A DNA stretch of 5,352 nucleotides, from the NCBI GenBank assembly GCA_001751085.1, contig MAXP01000133.1:1-5352 (forward strand). Direction: 5' to 3'. Every line of letters begins with the position of its first letter. Position 1 is the first letter of the stretch. The position numbers and the translations under genes are program-made. The stretch is from Desulfobacterales bacterium C00003060. GTDB taxonomy: Bacteria; Desulfobacterota; Desulfobacteria; Desulfobacterales; C00003060. Under the pieces are notes generated by a model, which saw only the letters and a program-made list of their open reading frames with translations, was not told where the DNA came from and did not search any database. Positions 1 through 5,344 of the stretch are shown here, in pieces.

Positions 1-350
1 CCAATGACAACGGGGTCGTGACCGACACAAAGGCGGGCCTTGAGTGGTTCGTGGGCCCGGACAGGGACACAACTTGGTATGAGGCAAAATCTTGGGCGGA
101 AAGCCTTTCCGTTGACGACGGTGGGTGGCGGCTCCCCACAAGAGAGGAACTGAAAAGCCTTTATAAACAAGGGGCTGGAACGCGCAATATGAGCCCTTTG
201 CTCAAAACCACGGGTGAGTTCGTGTGGTCTGGCGAGTTGATTGGTTCGTCGTACGCATGGGGCTTCTGCTTCGGTATTGGCCGCGAGTACTGGCCCCTTT
301 GTTCTTTCTCCGACACAGCCCGCGGCTTTGCAGTACGTTACCCAAGATAA
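1..350 (+). CDS. DUF1566 (Lcl C-terminal) domain protein, 5' end outside the window
   Basis: The reading frame is open from the left edge (codons N-D-N-G-V precede the GTG at 18) and ends at TAA 348-350, so this is the C-terminal part of a longer protein. What is seen: a TDTKAGLEWFVGPD opening, then WYEAKSWAESL, the hallmark GGWRLPTREELKSLY, then VWSGE and a SSYAWGF...GFAVRYPR ending. These are the conserved blocks of DUF1566/Lcl_C, a compact C-type-lectin-like fold found in surface or secreted bacterial proteins that often carry several copies. The missing upstream part could hold a signal peptide or further repeats. No enzymatic role is known for the family; binding or adhesion is an inference. 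The last 30 or so codons differ sharply in base use from the rest and may be a variable region (see separate entry). It is transcribed towards the minus-strand genes on its right. Confidence 0.85.
   Translation, partial: NDNGVVTDTKAGLEWFVGPDRDTTWYEAKSWAESLSVDDGGWRLPTREELKSLYKQGAGTRNMSPLLKTTGEFVWSGELIGSSYAWGFCFGIGREYWPLCSFSDTARGFAVRYPR
252..347 (+). other. Candidate hypervariable 3' segment of the DUF1566 gene (DGR variable-region-like)
   Basis: Codons at 252-329 contain 8 adenines in 78 bases (about 10%), against 17 in 60 (28%) at 61-120 of the same gene. Of these 26 codons, 21 end in C or T (81%), against 36 of 78 (46%) at 18-251. Residues at framework positions (A-W, F, F, G, W, F-A-V-R) are separated by positions of very mixed chemistry (Y, G, C, G, I, R, Y, P, L, C, S, F, D, G), all encoded by NNC or NNT. 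This is what results when AAC/AAT codons of a template repeat are randomised at adenines by a DGR, and C-type-lectin-fold/DUF1566 proteins are known DGR targets. No template repeat or reverse transcriptase is visible in the window, so this is inferred from codon pattern alone; chance and GC bias remain possible. Confidence 0.35.
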
Positions 351-385
351 TTATTTGATCCCTTCCATTGTCGAAGATCCGCTTC

Positions 386-411
386 CCTGCCGGAGTTACG
401 CCTCCGGCAGG
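386..411. repeat. Perfect 10-bp inverted repeat with 6-nt loop in the convergent gap
   Basis: Arms CCTGCCGGAG (386-395) and CTCCGGCAGG (402-411) pair perfectly around the loop TTACGC. It begins 36 bp after the DUF1566 stop and ends 49 bp before the stop of the opposing rhodanese remnant. That position suits a bidirectional transcription barrier, but neither side is followed by a T-tract, so it is not a classical intrinsic terminator. Alternatives are a dispersed palindromic repeat unit or, if the DUF1566 gene is a DGR target, the hairpin often found just beyond a variable region. Confidence 0.8.
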
Positions 412-460
412 ATTCACTTCGTGCCGGATTGGTGGCTGGTTAGACGCTTGGCTCTTTTTC

Positions 461-787
461 TTAGTCTTCGATCTGTTCCTCTTCCAGTGTCTTGCATACT
501 GCCCTTGTCAGAGTGCCGGCCTTGCCTTCAATATTAAAGTAATCCTTCAAATAGTCGGGGACGTTGTTTTCATCACCTGCATAAGCAGTATCTGTATAGG
601 AATTGTCCAAAGCCAAAAACATGGCTATTCTATTATAAATCTTAAAAGATTCTTCATAATTACTCGCATTTTCATAACCGCAAAGGTCAAGGGCAAAAAA
701 CATGTACCCTATACGCCTGCCACTGTGGCAATAACTGATTATTGTATCCCCTTTCGTTAAGCCATTCCCACTAAGGAGTTCCTCCAA
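461..787 (-). pseudogene. C-terminal half of a rhodanese/sulfurtransferase (N-terminally truncated)
   Basis: The readable product has 108 residues from a TTG at 785-787. It contains a rhodanese active-site loop, YCHSGRR (Cys20; CxxGxR pattern), then the typical LCGYENASNYEESF strand-helix and a tail ending LEEEQIED. A rhodanese domain normally has roughly 60 residues before the catalytic cysteine; here only 19 precede it, and an in-frame TGA at 794-796 closes the frame just upstream. No Shine-Dalgarno or ATG precedes the TTG. The missing half is not in another frame, because the UGPase gene ends only 14 bp away. The cysteine loop is intact, so activity loss comes from the missing half of the fold. 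By hand count GC is about 37% at 541-720, well below the neighbouring genes, which hints at a separate origin. A short expressed protein cannot be excluded. Confidence 0.6.
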
Positions 788-801
788 TGCATGTCATTCT
801 T

Positions 802-2220
802 TCAGCTAAAGACCAAATTCTTTTCAATAACAGTTCCATCAGCAATGGCAGCCTGGCTGTCAGTGCGATTGGCAATCATGACCTTGCCCTTGATGACTAC
901 TCCTTTCCCAAATAGAACATCTCCCTGAACATCAAGGGACACACAGTCAACCAAAGACGGAGCCCCGTGGGGAAACCGCGCCTTAAGGTGGTCAATTCTC
1001 TTGTAGTGCCTGGTGTCAAGTTTTAGGACCAGTGCGCCCAGCTTTCTTTTGGGATTTTGGATCAGAAAGTAGTCATCTGTCAGCACATAACAGTCGGACC
1101 AAAGAGCAAGAAGGTCCTGGCATTTCTTTACCGGCGCAAATCGTTTTCTTGGCACGCGAACAGCCGTTGCCCCTTCAAATACGGAAATAGCCGATCCCAT
1201 TGCAGTTTCGACCTGATACACTTGAGGAGTTGTCTCATCTTTGGGGTCAACCGTCTTGGGGTTTATGATCATGGGCAGATTGATCACATTGTGATGGGCC
1301 TCAAGCAGCTCTTCCAATGCCAATAGGTTCACCCAAATCGTGTTGGTATTGAAATACTTGTAAAGGAAAATGTCCTGGAATTCCTCCATCTCACTTTCGG
1401 GGCATTGGGCGATTTCCCGGAGTGTTAATCGACCATTTTTGAGGCGCGCCAGATGGCCTCCCTTGCTGTCAGCCTTGCTTCGATCCGCCACCTCCATCAT
1501 GAATGGAAAATTGTTTTGAGCAAAATAGTCAAGGATAGTCTCGTCCACCACTGCAGCCAGGTTATCCGAGTTTGAGATGAACGCATAACGGATACCCGCA
1601 CCAAGAAGCTGCTTGAGCATCCCGGAGCTCACCAACGCTGTGTAAATGTCACCGTGGCCGGGCGGATTCCACTCCAGGTCAGGGTCAGTGGGCCAGACGG
1701 CAGGGGTCAGCCCATCCTGAAACACCTTTGGAAACTTGTGCTGCAAAAAAGACAGCGGGATCTCTGTTGCAAGTTCTCTATAGGAGGAAAGGGCCGCCCT
1801 CGTGTCAGCCTCTGTATTGAAACTATTCATGAACACAACAGGGAGGTTGCCCCCGAACTTGCGCCTGTGGGCGAGGGTTTGCCTGGCAATAATATCCAGA
1901 AAGGTAAGATTGTTCTTGACCTTGAGGAGCGTCTTGGCCCGGGACAGGCCCATGCTGGTCCCAAGGCCACCGTTCAGCTTGATAACGACCAGTTTTTCCA
2001 TGGCCGATCGTCCTGCTTTTTTGAGCCACGCAATTTTTTCCATGTCAGCGATTTCATCCCGCTGGACCGGATCAATATCCGCCTTTGTGAGCAAGCCGGT
2101 TTCACCTCGCACCAACAGGGTATAGTATTCCCTGAAGGTATCAATAACCATTGTGGAAAGGCCATTTTTCTCCATCTTTTCAGCAAATGGCTGAAATCCC
2201 TTGTTTATTCTTGTTTCCAA
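802..2220 (-). CDS. UTP-glucose-1-phosphate uridylyltransferase, eukaryote-type (UDPGP family)
   Basis: This enzyme makes UDP-glucose and pyrophosphate from UTP and glucose-1-phosphate in the cytoplasm, feeding polysaccharide, glycolipid and trehalose synthesis. Residue numbers count from the ATG at 2238. Signatures: nucleotide-binding loop KLNGGLGTSMGLSRAKTLL (87-105), FLQHKFPKV (164-172), substrate loop NPPGHGDIY (191-199), NSDN (223-226), MEVADRSKADSKGGHL (248-263), KYFNTNTIWVNL (294-305) and KRFAPVK (365-371). A C-terminal left-handed beta-helix-like part follows from about 428 (LDVQGDVLFGKGVVIKG). These identify the UDPGP family of eukaryotes and some bacteria, not the bacterial GalU type. 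The length (472-478) fits the family. I place the start at TTG 2220-2218: AAGGAGG (2235-2229) lies exactly 8 nt before it, whereas the ATG at 2238 has no Shine-Dalgarno and sits at the expected transcription start of a TATAAT box. If the ATG is used, the protein has 478 residues. Confidence 0.93.
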   Translation of the reverse strand: METRINKGFQPFAEKMEKNGLSTMVIDTFREYYTLLVRGETGLLTKADIDPVQRDEIADMEKIAWLKKAGRSAMEKLVVIKLNGGLGTSMGLSRAKTLLKVKNNLTFLDIIARQTLAHRRKFGGNLPVVFMNSFNTEADTRAALSSYRELATEIPLSFLQHKFPKVFQDGLTPAVWPTDPDLEWNPPGHGDIYTALVSSGMLKQLLGAGIRYAFISNSDNLAAVVDETILDYFAQNNFPFMMEVADRSKADSKGGHLARLKNGRLTLREIAQCPESEMEEFQDIFLYKYFNTNTIWVNLLALEELLEAHHNVINLPMIINPKTVDPKDETTPQVYQVETAMGSAISVFEGATAVRVPRKRFAPVKKCQDLLALWSDCYVLTDDYFLIQNPKRKLGALVLKLDTRHYKRIDHLKARFPHGAPSLVDCVSLDVQGDVLFGKGVVIKGKVMIANRTDSQAAIADGTVIEKNLVFS

Positions 2221-2228
2221 TGGCTTGT

Positions 2229-2235
2229 CCTCCTT
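2229..2235 (-). promoter_or_regulatory. Shine-Dalgarno that decides the UGPase start (AAGGAGG)
   Basis: AAGGAGG is followed by an 8-nt spacer and TTG (2220-2218), in frame with UGPase. The ilvE, hydrolase and YIP1 genes in this window also have exactly 8 nt between Shine-Dalgarno and start. The ATG at 2238 precedes this element and has only AT-rich sequence upstream. Confidence 0.6.
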
Positions 2236-2241
2236 CATGTA

Positions 2242-2247
2242 ATTATA
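2242..2247 (-). promoter_or_regulatory. Putative -10 box (TATAAT) of the UGPase promoter
   Basis: A perfect TATAAT hexamer lies on the minus strand just upstream of UGPase. Transcription would be expected to begin near 2235, leaving a short leader that starts with the AAGGAGG. I see no good -35: the best at normal spacing is TTAGCC, 16 nt upstream, with about three matches to TTGACA, and there is no extended -10 TG. An activator-dependent promoter, or a chance hexamer in AT-rich sequence, is possible. Confidence 0.4.
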
Positions 2248-2312
2248 GAAGAATGACTCAAGTGGCTAAGGATTTCACTGCTTTAACGCTCGAACGGGAT
2301 AACCGGACATCT

Positions 2313-2325
2313 ACTGTTTAACAGT
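2313..2325. promoter_or_regulatory. 13-bp inverted repeat, possible operator (ACTGTTTAACAGT)
   Basis: Perfect 6-bp arms ACTGTT and AACAGT flank one central base. It lies 66 bp upstream of the UGPase -10 box. The size and spacing fit a dimeric regulator site or an upstream activator site, but no regulator gene is nearby and no family consensus is recognised, so the role is inferred from symmetry only. Confidence 0.35.
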
Positions 2326-2483
2326 GTCATCAGGAGGCTGAATATAGTATTTCGGCCTGCCCTGGCGCTCGCTTCATATATGCAACCACAGAGCCTATTG
2401 GCCAGGTCTGGGCCAGGGATTTCGGAGTTAAGCTGCACATCAGTTTAGCATAATTTCACATGGTTATCAGCACCATTCATCCA

Positions 2484-2493
2484 GCAAATTTGC
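2484..2493. repeat. 10-bp perfect palindrome GCAAATTTGC
   Basis: A perfect palindrome lies in an AT-rich patch that continues as AAATATTTTT, about 60 bp past the YIP1 stop. It may be a protein-binding site or chance in AT-rich DNA. Confidence 0.4.
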
Positions 2494-2509
2494 AAATATT
2501 TTTCTGAAA

Positions 2510-2519
2510 AGCTATAGCT
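2510..2519. repeat. 10-bp perfect palindrome AGCTATAGCT
   Basis: A perfect palindrome abuts the tandem mini-hairpins downstream of YIP1. On the minus strand it follows them and is followed by CTTTTC. Together they could slow polymerase after the operon, but no clean terminator is formed. Confidence 0.4.
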
Positions 2520-2551
2520 GGCCAACGGGCCAAACCGGCTAACGGGCCAAC
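2518..2551. repeat. Two tandem 17-bp units, each a mini-hairpin, after YIP1
   Basis: AACGGGCCAA occurs at 2524-2533 and again at 2541-2550, exactly 17 bp apart, in units of the form GGCC-AACG-GGCC and GGCT-AACG-GGCC. The first unit folds as TGGCC/GGCCA with an AACG loop; the second forms a 4-bp stem with one G-T pair. They begin 4 bp past the YIP1 stop. A similar string, AACGGGATAACCGG, recurs at 2293-2306. They may be a decayed extragenic repeat or a weak terminator. Confidence 0.6.
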
Positions 2552-2554
2552 ATC

Positions 2555-3112
2555 TCAGGGAGCAGCGGTTATCCACTGCCCACCTATGATCTGGGTCATG
2601 ATCGGTCCCAAGGCGAATATGTATATGATGACTGCTATGATAATGGATAGGAACGCCTGGGAGGCTCTGATGGAAAAGACACGATTAAGACCCACGGCAA
2701 TCAGATAGAAGTGATAGAACTGAACAACAAGCCCCACCATTGGAATCCAGGAAAGCAGGGCAGTAGCTGACGCATAGGCATTTACCCTGAAGGCCATCTC
2801 ATAAGTCCCTGATGCCTTGAACAGCCTTGTGATGATGAAAAAGAGGATGCCTGCCATGAAAAAGGGCATCAGGATCTCGTTGACTGCATGAAAGGCTACG
2901 ATGGTTGGATCCCTAAACAGGCTGACAACTAAGGTATGGATAAGAGCACAGCAGATCAGGAAGATGAAAGGATTTCGCAGCCCTCCTTGGGTTGTCATTC
3001 GCTCATAAAAGAACCCGGGAACCAGAAAAACACCCTTTACCGTGCGAAGAAAACTGCCAATAAAATCGCTTGGTTCAAAATCAGTTGGCGCATCCTGCTC
3101 TGGTGGTATCAT
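2555..3112 (-). CDS. YIP1-family integral membrane protein
   Basis: The protein has 185 residues: an acidic cytoplasmic N-terminus (1-15), an amphipathic segment with FLRTVKGVFLVPGFFYERM (21-39) typical of the YIP1 domain start, then hydrophobic segments at about 49-66, 80-98, 113-130, 132-142 (weaker) and 153-174. This pattern of roughly five spans fits the bacterial YIP1 (PF04893-type) family. In eukaryotes YIP1 proteins act in vesicle traffic; the bacterial function is not established and none is claimed here. The start is ATG 3112-3110 with AAGGAG (3126-3121) 8 nt upstream, overlapping the TAA of the hydrolase gene. It is the last gene of the four-gene minus-strand operon. Confidence 0.75.
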   Translation of the reverse strand: MIPPEQDAPTDFEPSDFIGSFLRTVKGVFLVPGFFYERMTTQGGLRNPFIFLICCALIHTLVVSLFRDPTIVAFHAVNEILMPFFMAGILFFIITRLFKASGTYEMAFRVNAYASATALLSWIPMVGLVVQFYHFYLIAVGLNRVFSIRASQAFLSIIIAVIIYIFALGPIMTQIIGGQWITAAP

Positions 3113-3124
3113 ATGATCTGCTCC

Positions 3125-3772
3125 TTATACCAGTTCAAAATCCGTGATGTAAGGGTTGTGTCTTTTTTCCTGTGCTACGGTGGAATTGGGGCTCCCACCA
3201 TAGGCGTGACCTGGCCAGATAATCGTCTCATCAGGAAGAGAAAGGACTTTTTCTCGAATAGACCTGAGCAGGGTTTCCAGAGATCCCCCCGGCAGATCAG
3301 TTCTACCGACCGCACCCACAAAAAGTGTGTCTCCAGTGAAAAGGTTGTCTTCCACATGAAGGCAGATGCCGCCCGGGCTATGGCCAGGGGTGTGGAGCAC
3401 GGCCAGTTCTTTGTGGCCAAAAGAGATGGTATCCCCGTCATCCAGGAGGACATCTGCCGGAGGAGACGGAGTAAAGCCCATCTGAATGGCCATTTGCTCC
3501 CCCTGAGGCGTGTTGAAGAACCGATCGTCCAGGCAGTGCATATATATCTTTGCCCCGGTCTGCTCCGCGATCCCGCGGTTTCCGCAGGTATGGTCAGGGT
3601 GGCCGTGTGTGTTTACTATGGACTCTATGGTAAGACCCAGGGCCCGGGCAGTATCAAGGATGCGCTCTTCTTCCCCTGGCGGATCGATCAACAGCCCCTT
3701 GTGCGTGTCCTCACATCCCAGGATATAGCAAAACACATCCATTGGACCGATCTTCATCTGCTCAATAATCAT
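3125..3772 (-). CDS. Metallo-beta-lactamase-fold hydrolase, glyoxalase II-like
   Basis: This is a 215-residue cytoplasmic metal hydrolase of the glyoxalase II/YcbL-like group, which cleaves thioesters such as S-D-lactoylglutathione; the true substrate cannot be read from sequence. Metal ligands are all present: THGHPDH (H56, H58, D60, H61), H131 in HTPGHSPGG, D148 in FTGDTLF and H189 in WPGHAYG. GRTDLPGG (157-163) is typical of the group. The product is shorter than classical glyoxalase II (about 250) and lacks its C-terminal helical glutathione-binding domain, so a YcbL-type or other thioesterase role is likelier. The start is ATG 3772-3770, preceded by GGAGGT with an 8-nt spacer; the frame is open to an ATG at 3829, but that lies inside ilvE and has no ribosome site. 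It follows ilvE by 4 nt, and the Shine-Dalgarno overlaps the last ilvE codons. Confidence 0.9.
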   Translation of the reverse strand: MIIEQMKIGPMDVFCYILGCEDTHKGLLIDPPGEEERILDTARALGLTIESIVNTHGHPDHTCGNRGIAEQTGAKIYMHCLDDRFFNTPQGEQMAIQMGFTPSPPADVLLDDGDTISFGHKELAVLHTPGHSPGGICLHVEDNLFTGDTLFVGAVGRTDLPGGSLETLLRSIREKVLSLPDETIIWPGHAYGGSPNSTVAQEKRHNPYITDFELV

Positions 3773-3776
3773 CCTG

Positions 3777-4847
3777 CTATACCTCCTCAACCGGCACGAT
3801 CCAGCCAAAGGGATCATCGGCTCGGCCATATTGGATATCCGTTATCGCCTTGTAAAACCTTTGGGCCATGGGACCAACCCTGCCGTCTCCGATGGTCAGG
3901 ACCTTATCCTTCCAGGCCAGGTGGCTCACAGGGGAGACGACCGCAGCCGTACCAGCCCCAAAGATCTCTTGAAGAGAGCCATCCTCATGGGCTGCCATTA
4001 GTTCGTCGATGGTGATAGGACGTTCGGCTGCCGGGATGTTCCATTCCCTGGCAAGGGTGAGGATCGAATCGCGTGTAATACCGGCCAGTATGCTCCCCCC
4101 CAGGGGTGGTGTAACAAGCCCTCCATTGATAACAAACATAATATTCATGGTGCCCACCTCTTCGATGTGGCGCTGCTCAATGCCGTCAAGCCAGAGCACC
4201 TGGGTGTAGCCCGCCTTCCGCGCCACCTGGGCTGCATACAGGCTGGCTGCGTAGTTGGCTGCCGTCTTGGCTTCGCCCAGGCCGCCGCGCACAGTCCGGA
4301 CGTGCTCGTCCGAAACCCATATGCTCACGGGATTAAACCCCTCCGAAAAATAAGCGCCAACCGGCGACAACATAATGAACAGACGATAGGTGTGTGAGGG
4401 ACGCACACCAAGGTAATGGTCCATGGCGACAATCGCAGGGCGGATATATAAAGAGGTCTCAGGAGCCCTCGGGACCCATTCTTTATCAACAGCGACGAGT
4501 TTTTTCAGGGCGTGAAGCACAAACGCCTCGTCAATCTCCGGGATGCACACAAACCCTGCCGACCGATTCAACCTGGCCATATTGCGCTCCGGGCGGAACA
4601 ACTGGATCTTTTCGTCGCTGGTCCGGTATGCCTTCAGCCCCTCAAAGATGGTCTGGCCATAATGGAGCACCATAGTTGACGGATCCATCATGATCGGAGC
4701 ATAGGGTTCTATGCGGGCATCATACCAGCCCTTGTCCGGGCTGTAGTCCATGTTGAACATGTGATCGGTGAACATCTGCCCAAATCCCAATGTTGAATCA
4801 TCCGGAAGCTCCTTAGGCATTTTGGTCTTGATAATCTTGAGGTCCAT
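3777..4847 (-). CDS. ilvE: Branched-chain amino-acid aminotransferase
   Basis: This PLP enzyme (fold type IV, class IV) swaps amino groups between glutamate and the 2-oxo acids of leucine, isoleucine and valine, the last step of their synthesis and the first of their breakdown. The product has 356 residues, matching the longer BCAT form (about 350-370, as in Bacillus and mycobacteria) rather than the roughly 309-residue E. coli form. Motifs: LHYGQTIFEGLKAYR (61-75), FRPERNMARLNRSA (84-97), LYIRP (133-137), GGLGEAKTAANYAASL (188-203) with the Schiff-base lysine K194, EEVGTMNIMFV (229-239) and GITRDSIL (256-263). The start is ATG 4847-4845 with AAAGGA (4861-4856) 8 nt upstream; the frame continues upstream to 4946, but that part overlaps the PPC gene. 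Only one base separates it from the preceding TGA, suggesting translational coupling. Confidence 0.95.
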   Translation of the reverse strand: MDLKIIKTKMPKELPDDSTLGFGQMFTDHMFNMDYSPDKGWYDARIEPYAPIMMDPSTMVLHYGQTIFEGLKAYRTSDEKIQLFRPERNMARLNRSAGFVCIPEIDEAFVLHALKKLVAVDKEWVPRAPETSLYIRPAIVAMDHYLGVRPSHTYRLFIMLSPVGAYFSEGFNPVSIWVSDEHVRTVRGGLGEAKTAANYAASLYAAQVARKAGYTQVLWLDGIEQRHIEEVGTMNIMFVINGGLVTPPLGGSILAGITRDSILTLAREWNIPAAERPITIDELMAAHEDGSLQEIFGAGTAAVVSPVSHLAWKDKVLTIGDGRVGPMAQRFYKAITDIQYGRADDPFGWIVPVEEV

Positions 4848-4848
4848 C

Positions 4849-5292
4849 TCAGCATTCCTTTCTCCATAGTGAAAGACCTGTCGTGTCGTCGTATTCCCTC
4901 TCCAGGGGCTTGCCCAAAAGCTCCTGGATATAAATCTCCCCTGCATAGACCTCGGTTTCTGAAAAGATGTGCCCGCCTATGGTCCGTCCCTCTATATCGG
5001 CAAGCACGGCATGGGCATGCACACTTACCTTGCCGTCCTTGAGTGAGATGTTGCCGGTGCAATGGACGATCTCAAGGGACTCCTCTTTTTTTGCGGTGAC
5101 GTATACCTGCTGCTTCTGGTCATAGGAACCCATCGTGACCGACGTAACAGATCCTATTACAGAGAATACTCCGGTCTTAATCGAGTTCTGCACACAGAAA
5201 TCCTCTATGGTCTTAACCAGATCCTTGCCGTGCGGCAGCCTTCCTAAGATGCAGCGGCCTGTTTTAAAGGCTGACTGACTAATTCCCTCCAT
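4849..5292 (-). CDS. PPC/DUF296 domain protein (AT-hook-associated DNA-binding-like domain)
   Basis: This 147-residue single-domain protein consists of the PPC (DUF296) fold, known in plants with AT-hooks and in bacteria as stand-alone trimers. Seen: GRLPHGKDLVKTIEDFC (17-33), GVFSVIGSVTSVTMGSYD (41-58), LEIVHCTGNISLKDGK (73-88) and VHAHAVLADIEGRTIGGH (91-108). Histidines H92, H94 and H108 match the conserved metal-binding cluster of bacterial members. There is no AT-hook, so DNA binding is not implied, and the bacterial function is unknown. The start is taken as ATG 5292-5290; a GTG at 5319 is in frame, but it lies in repeat-like sequence and would add nine residues unlike the family. Neither start has a good Shine-Dalgarno. 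It is the first gene of the operon with ilvE 1 nt downstream; a link to branched-chain metabolism is possible but unproven. Confidence 0.88.
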   Translation of the reverse strand: MEGISQSAFKTGRCILGRLPHGKDLVKTIEDFCVQNSIKTGVFSVIGSVTSVTMGSYDQKQQVYVTAKKEESLEIVHCTGNISLKDGKVSVHAHAVLADIEGRTIGGHIFSETEVYAGEIYIQELLGKPLEREYDDTTGLSLWRKEC

Positions 5293-5326
5293 ACAAATAC
5301 CATTTCCGTAACCGTTCACCCAAGAG

Positions 5327-5344
5327 ACGCAGAGAACGCAGAGA
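5327..5344. repeat. Tandem 9-mer ACGCAGAGA x2, part of a likely dispersed intergenic repeat
   Basis: ACGCAGAGA occurs twice in immediate tandem at 5327-5335 and 5336-5344. On the minus strand it reads TCTCTGCGT twice, followed by CTCTTGGGTGAACGGTTACGG. Strings of the TCTGCGTTCTCTGCGTC kind are common dispersed extragenic elements in many bacterial genomes; this identification is from memory. It lies in the upstream region of the PPC gene, and no clear promoter was found in 5293-5352. Confidence 0.6.

Larger units (their letters stand above)
2239..2554. other. 316-bp non-coding stretch between YIP1 and UGPase
   Basis: No credible gene is seen on either strand. An ATG at 2380 on the plus strand opens only about 22 codons and has no ribosome site. 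The stretch holds the UGPase -10 box, a 13-bp inverted repeat (2313-2325), two 10-bp palindromes (2484-2493, 2510-2519) and tandem mini-hairpins (2518-2551). GCCCTGGC (2359-2366) can pair with GGCCAGG (2400-2406) or GCCAGGG (2412-2418) to form a long-loop hairpin in the region upstream of UGPase. The YIP1 operon presumably ends here and UGPase starts as its own unit. No recognised riboswitch or small RNA was found. Confidence 0.6.

Noticed and set aside
449..465. Pyrimidine-rich CTCTTTTTCTTA as a plus-strand terminator tail
   Set aside because: The only strong hairpin ends at 411, too far upstream to pair with this T-run as an intrinsic terminator.
368..760. Plus-strand open frame of 130 codons, hydrophobic and membrane-protein-like
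   Set aside because: It lies opposite the rhodanese fragment, whose active-site motif is clear. Hydrophobicity arises from reading the AT-rich antisense strand, and there is no ribosome site.
1654..2256. Plus-strand open frame of 200 codons
   Set aside because: It is a shadow of the UGPase coding strand with no recognisable motif.
2500..2515. TTTTC/GAAAA hairpin as YIP1 operon terminator
   Set aside because: The stem is short and AT-only with almost no loop; not a credible terminator.
3773..3829. Upstream extension of the hydrolase by 19 codons
   Set aside because: It lies inside the ilvE 3' end. The start at 3772 has GGAGGT at ideal spacing.
2936..4015. Plus-strand open frame of 359 codons
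   Set aside because: It is antisense to the YIP1, hydrolase and ilvE genes, which carry clear family motifs; its own translation is rich in Arg, Pro and Gln with no recognisable domain.
4848..4946. Upstream extension of ilvE by 33 codons
   Set aside because: It overlaps the PPC gene in another frame, has no ribosome site and no BCAT similarity; the ATG at 4847 has a good Shine-Dalgarno.
5327..5344. CRISPR-like repeat
   Set aside because: Two abutting 9-mers without spacers are not a CRISPR array; no array, tRNA or rRNA was recognised anywhere in the window.
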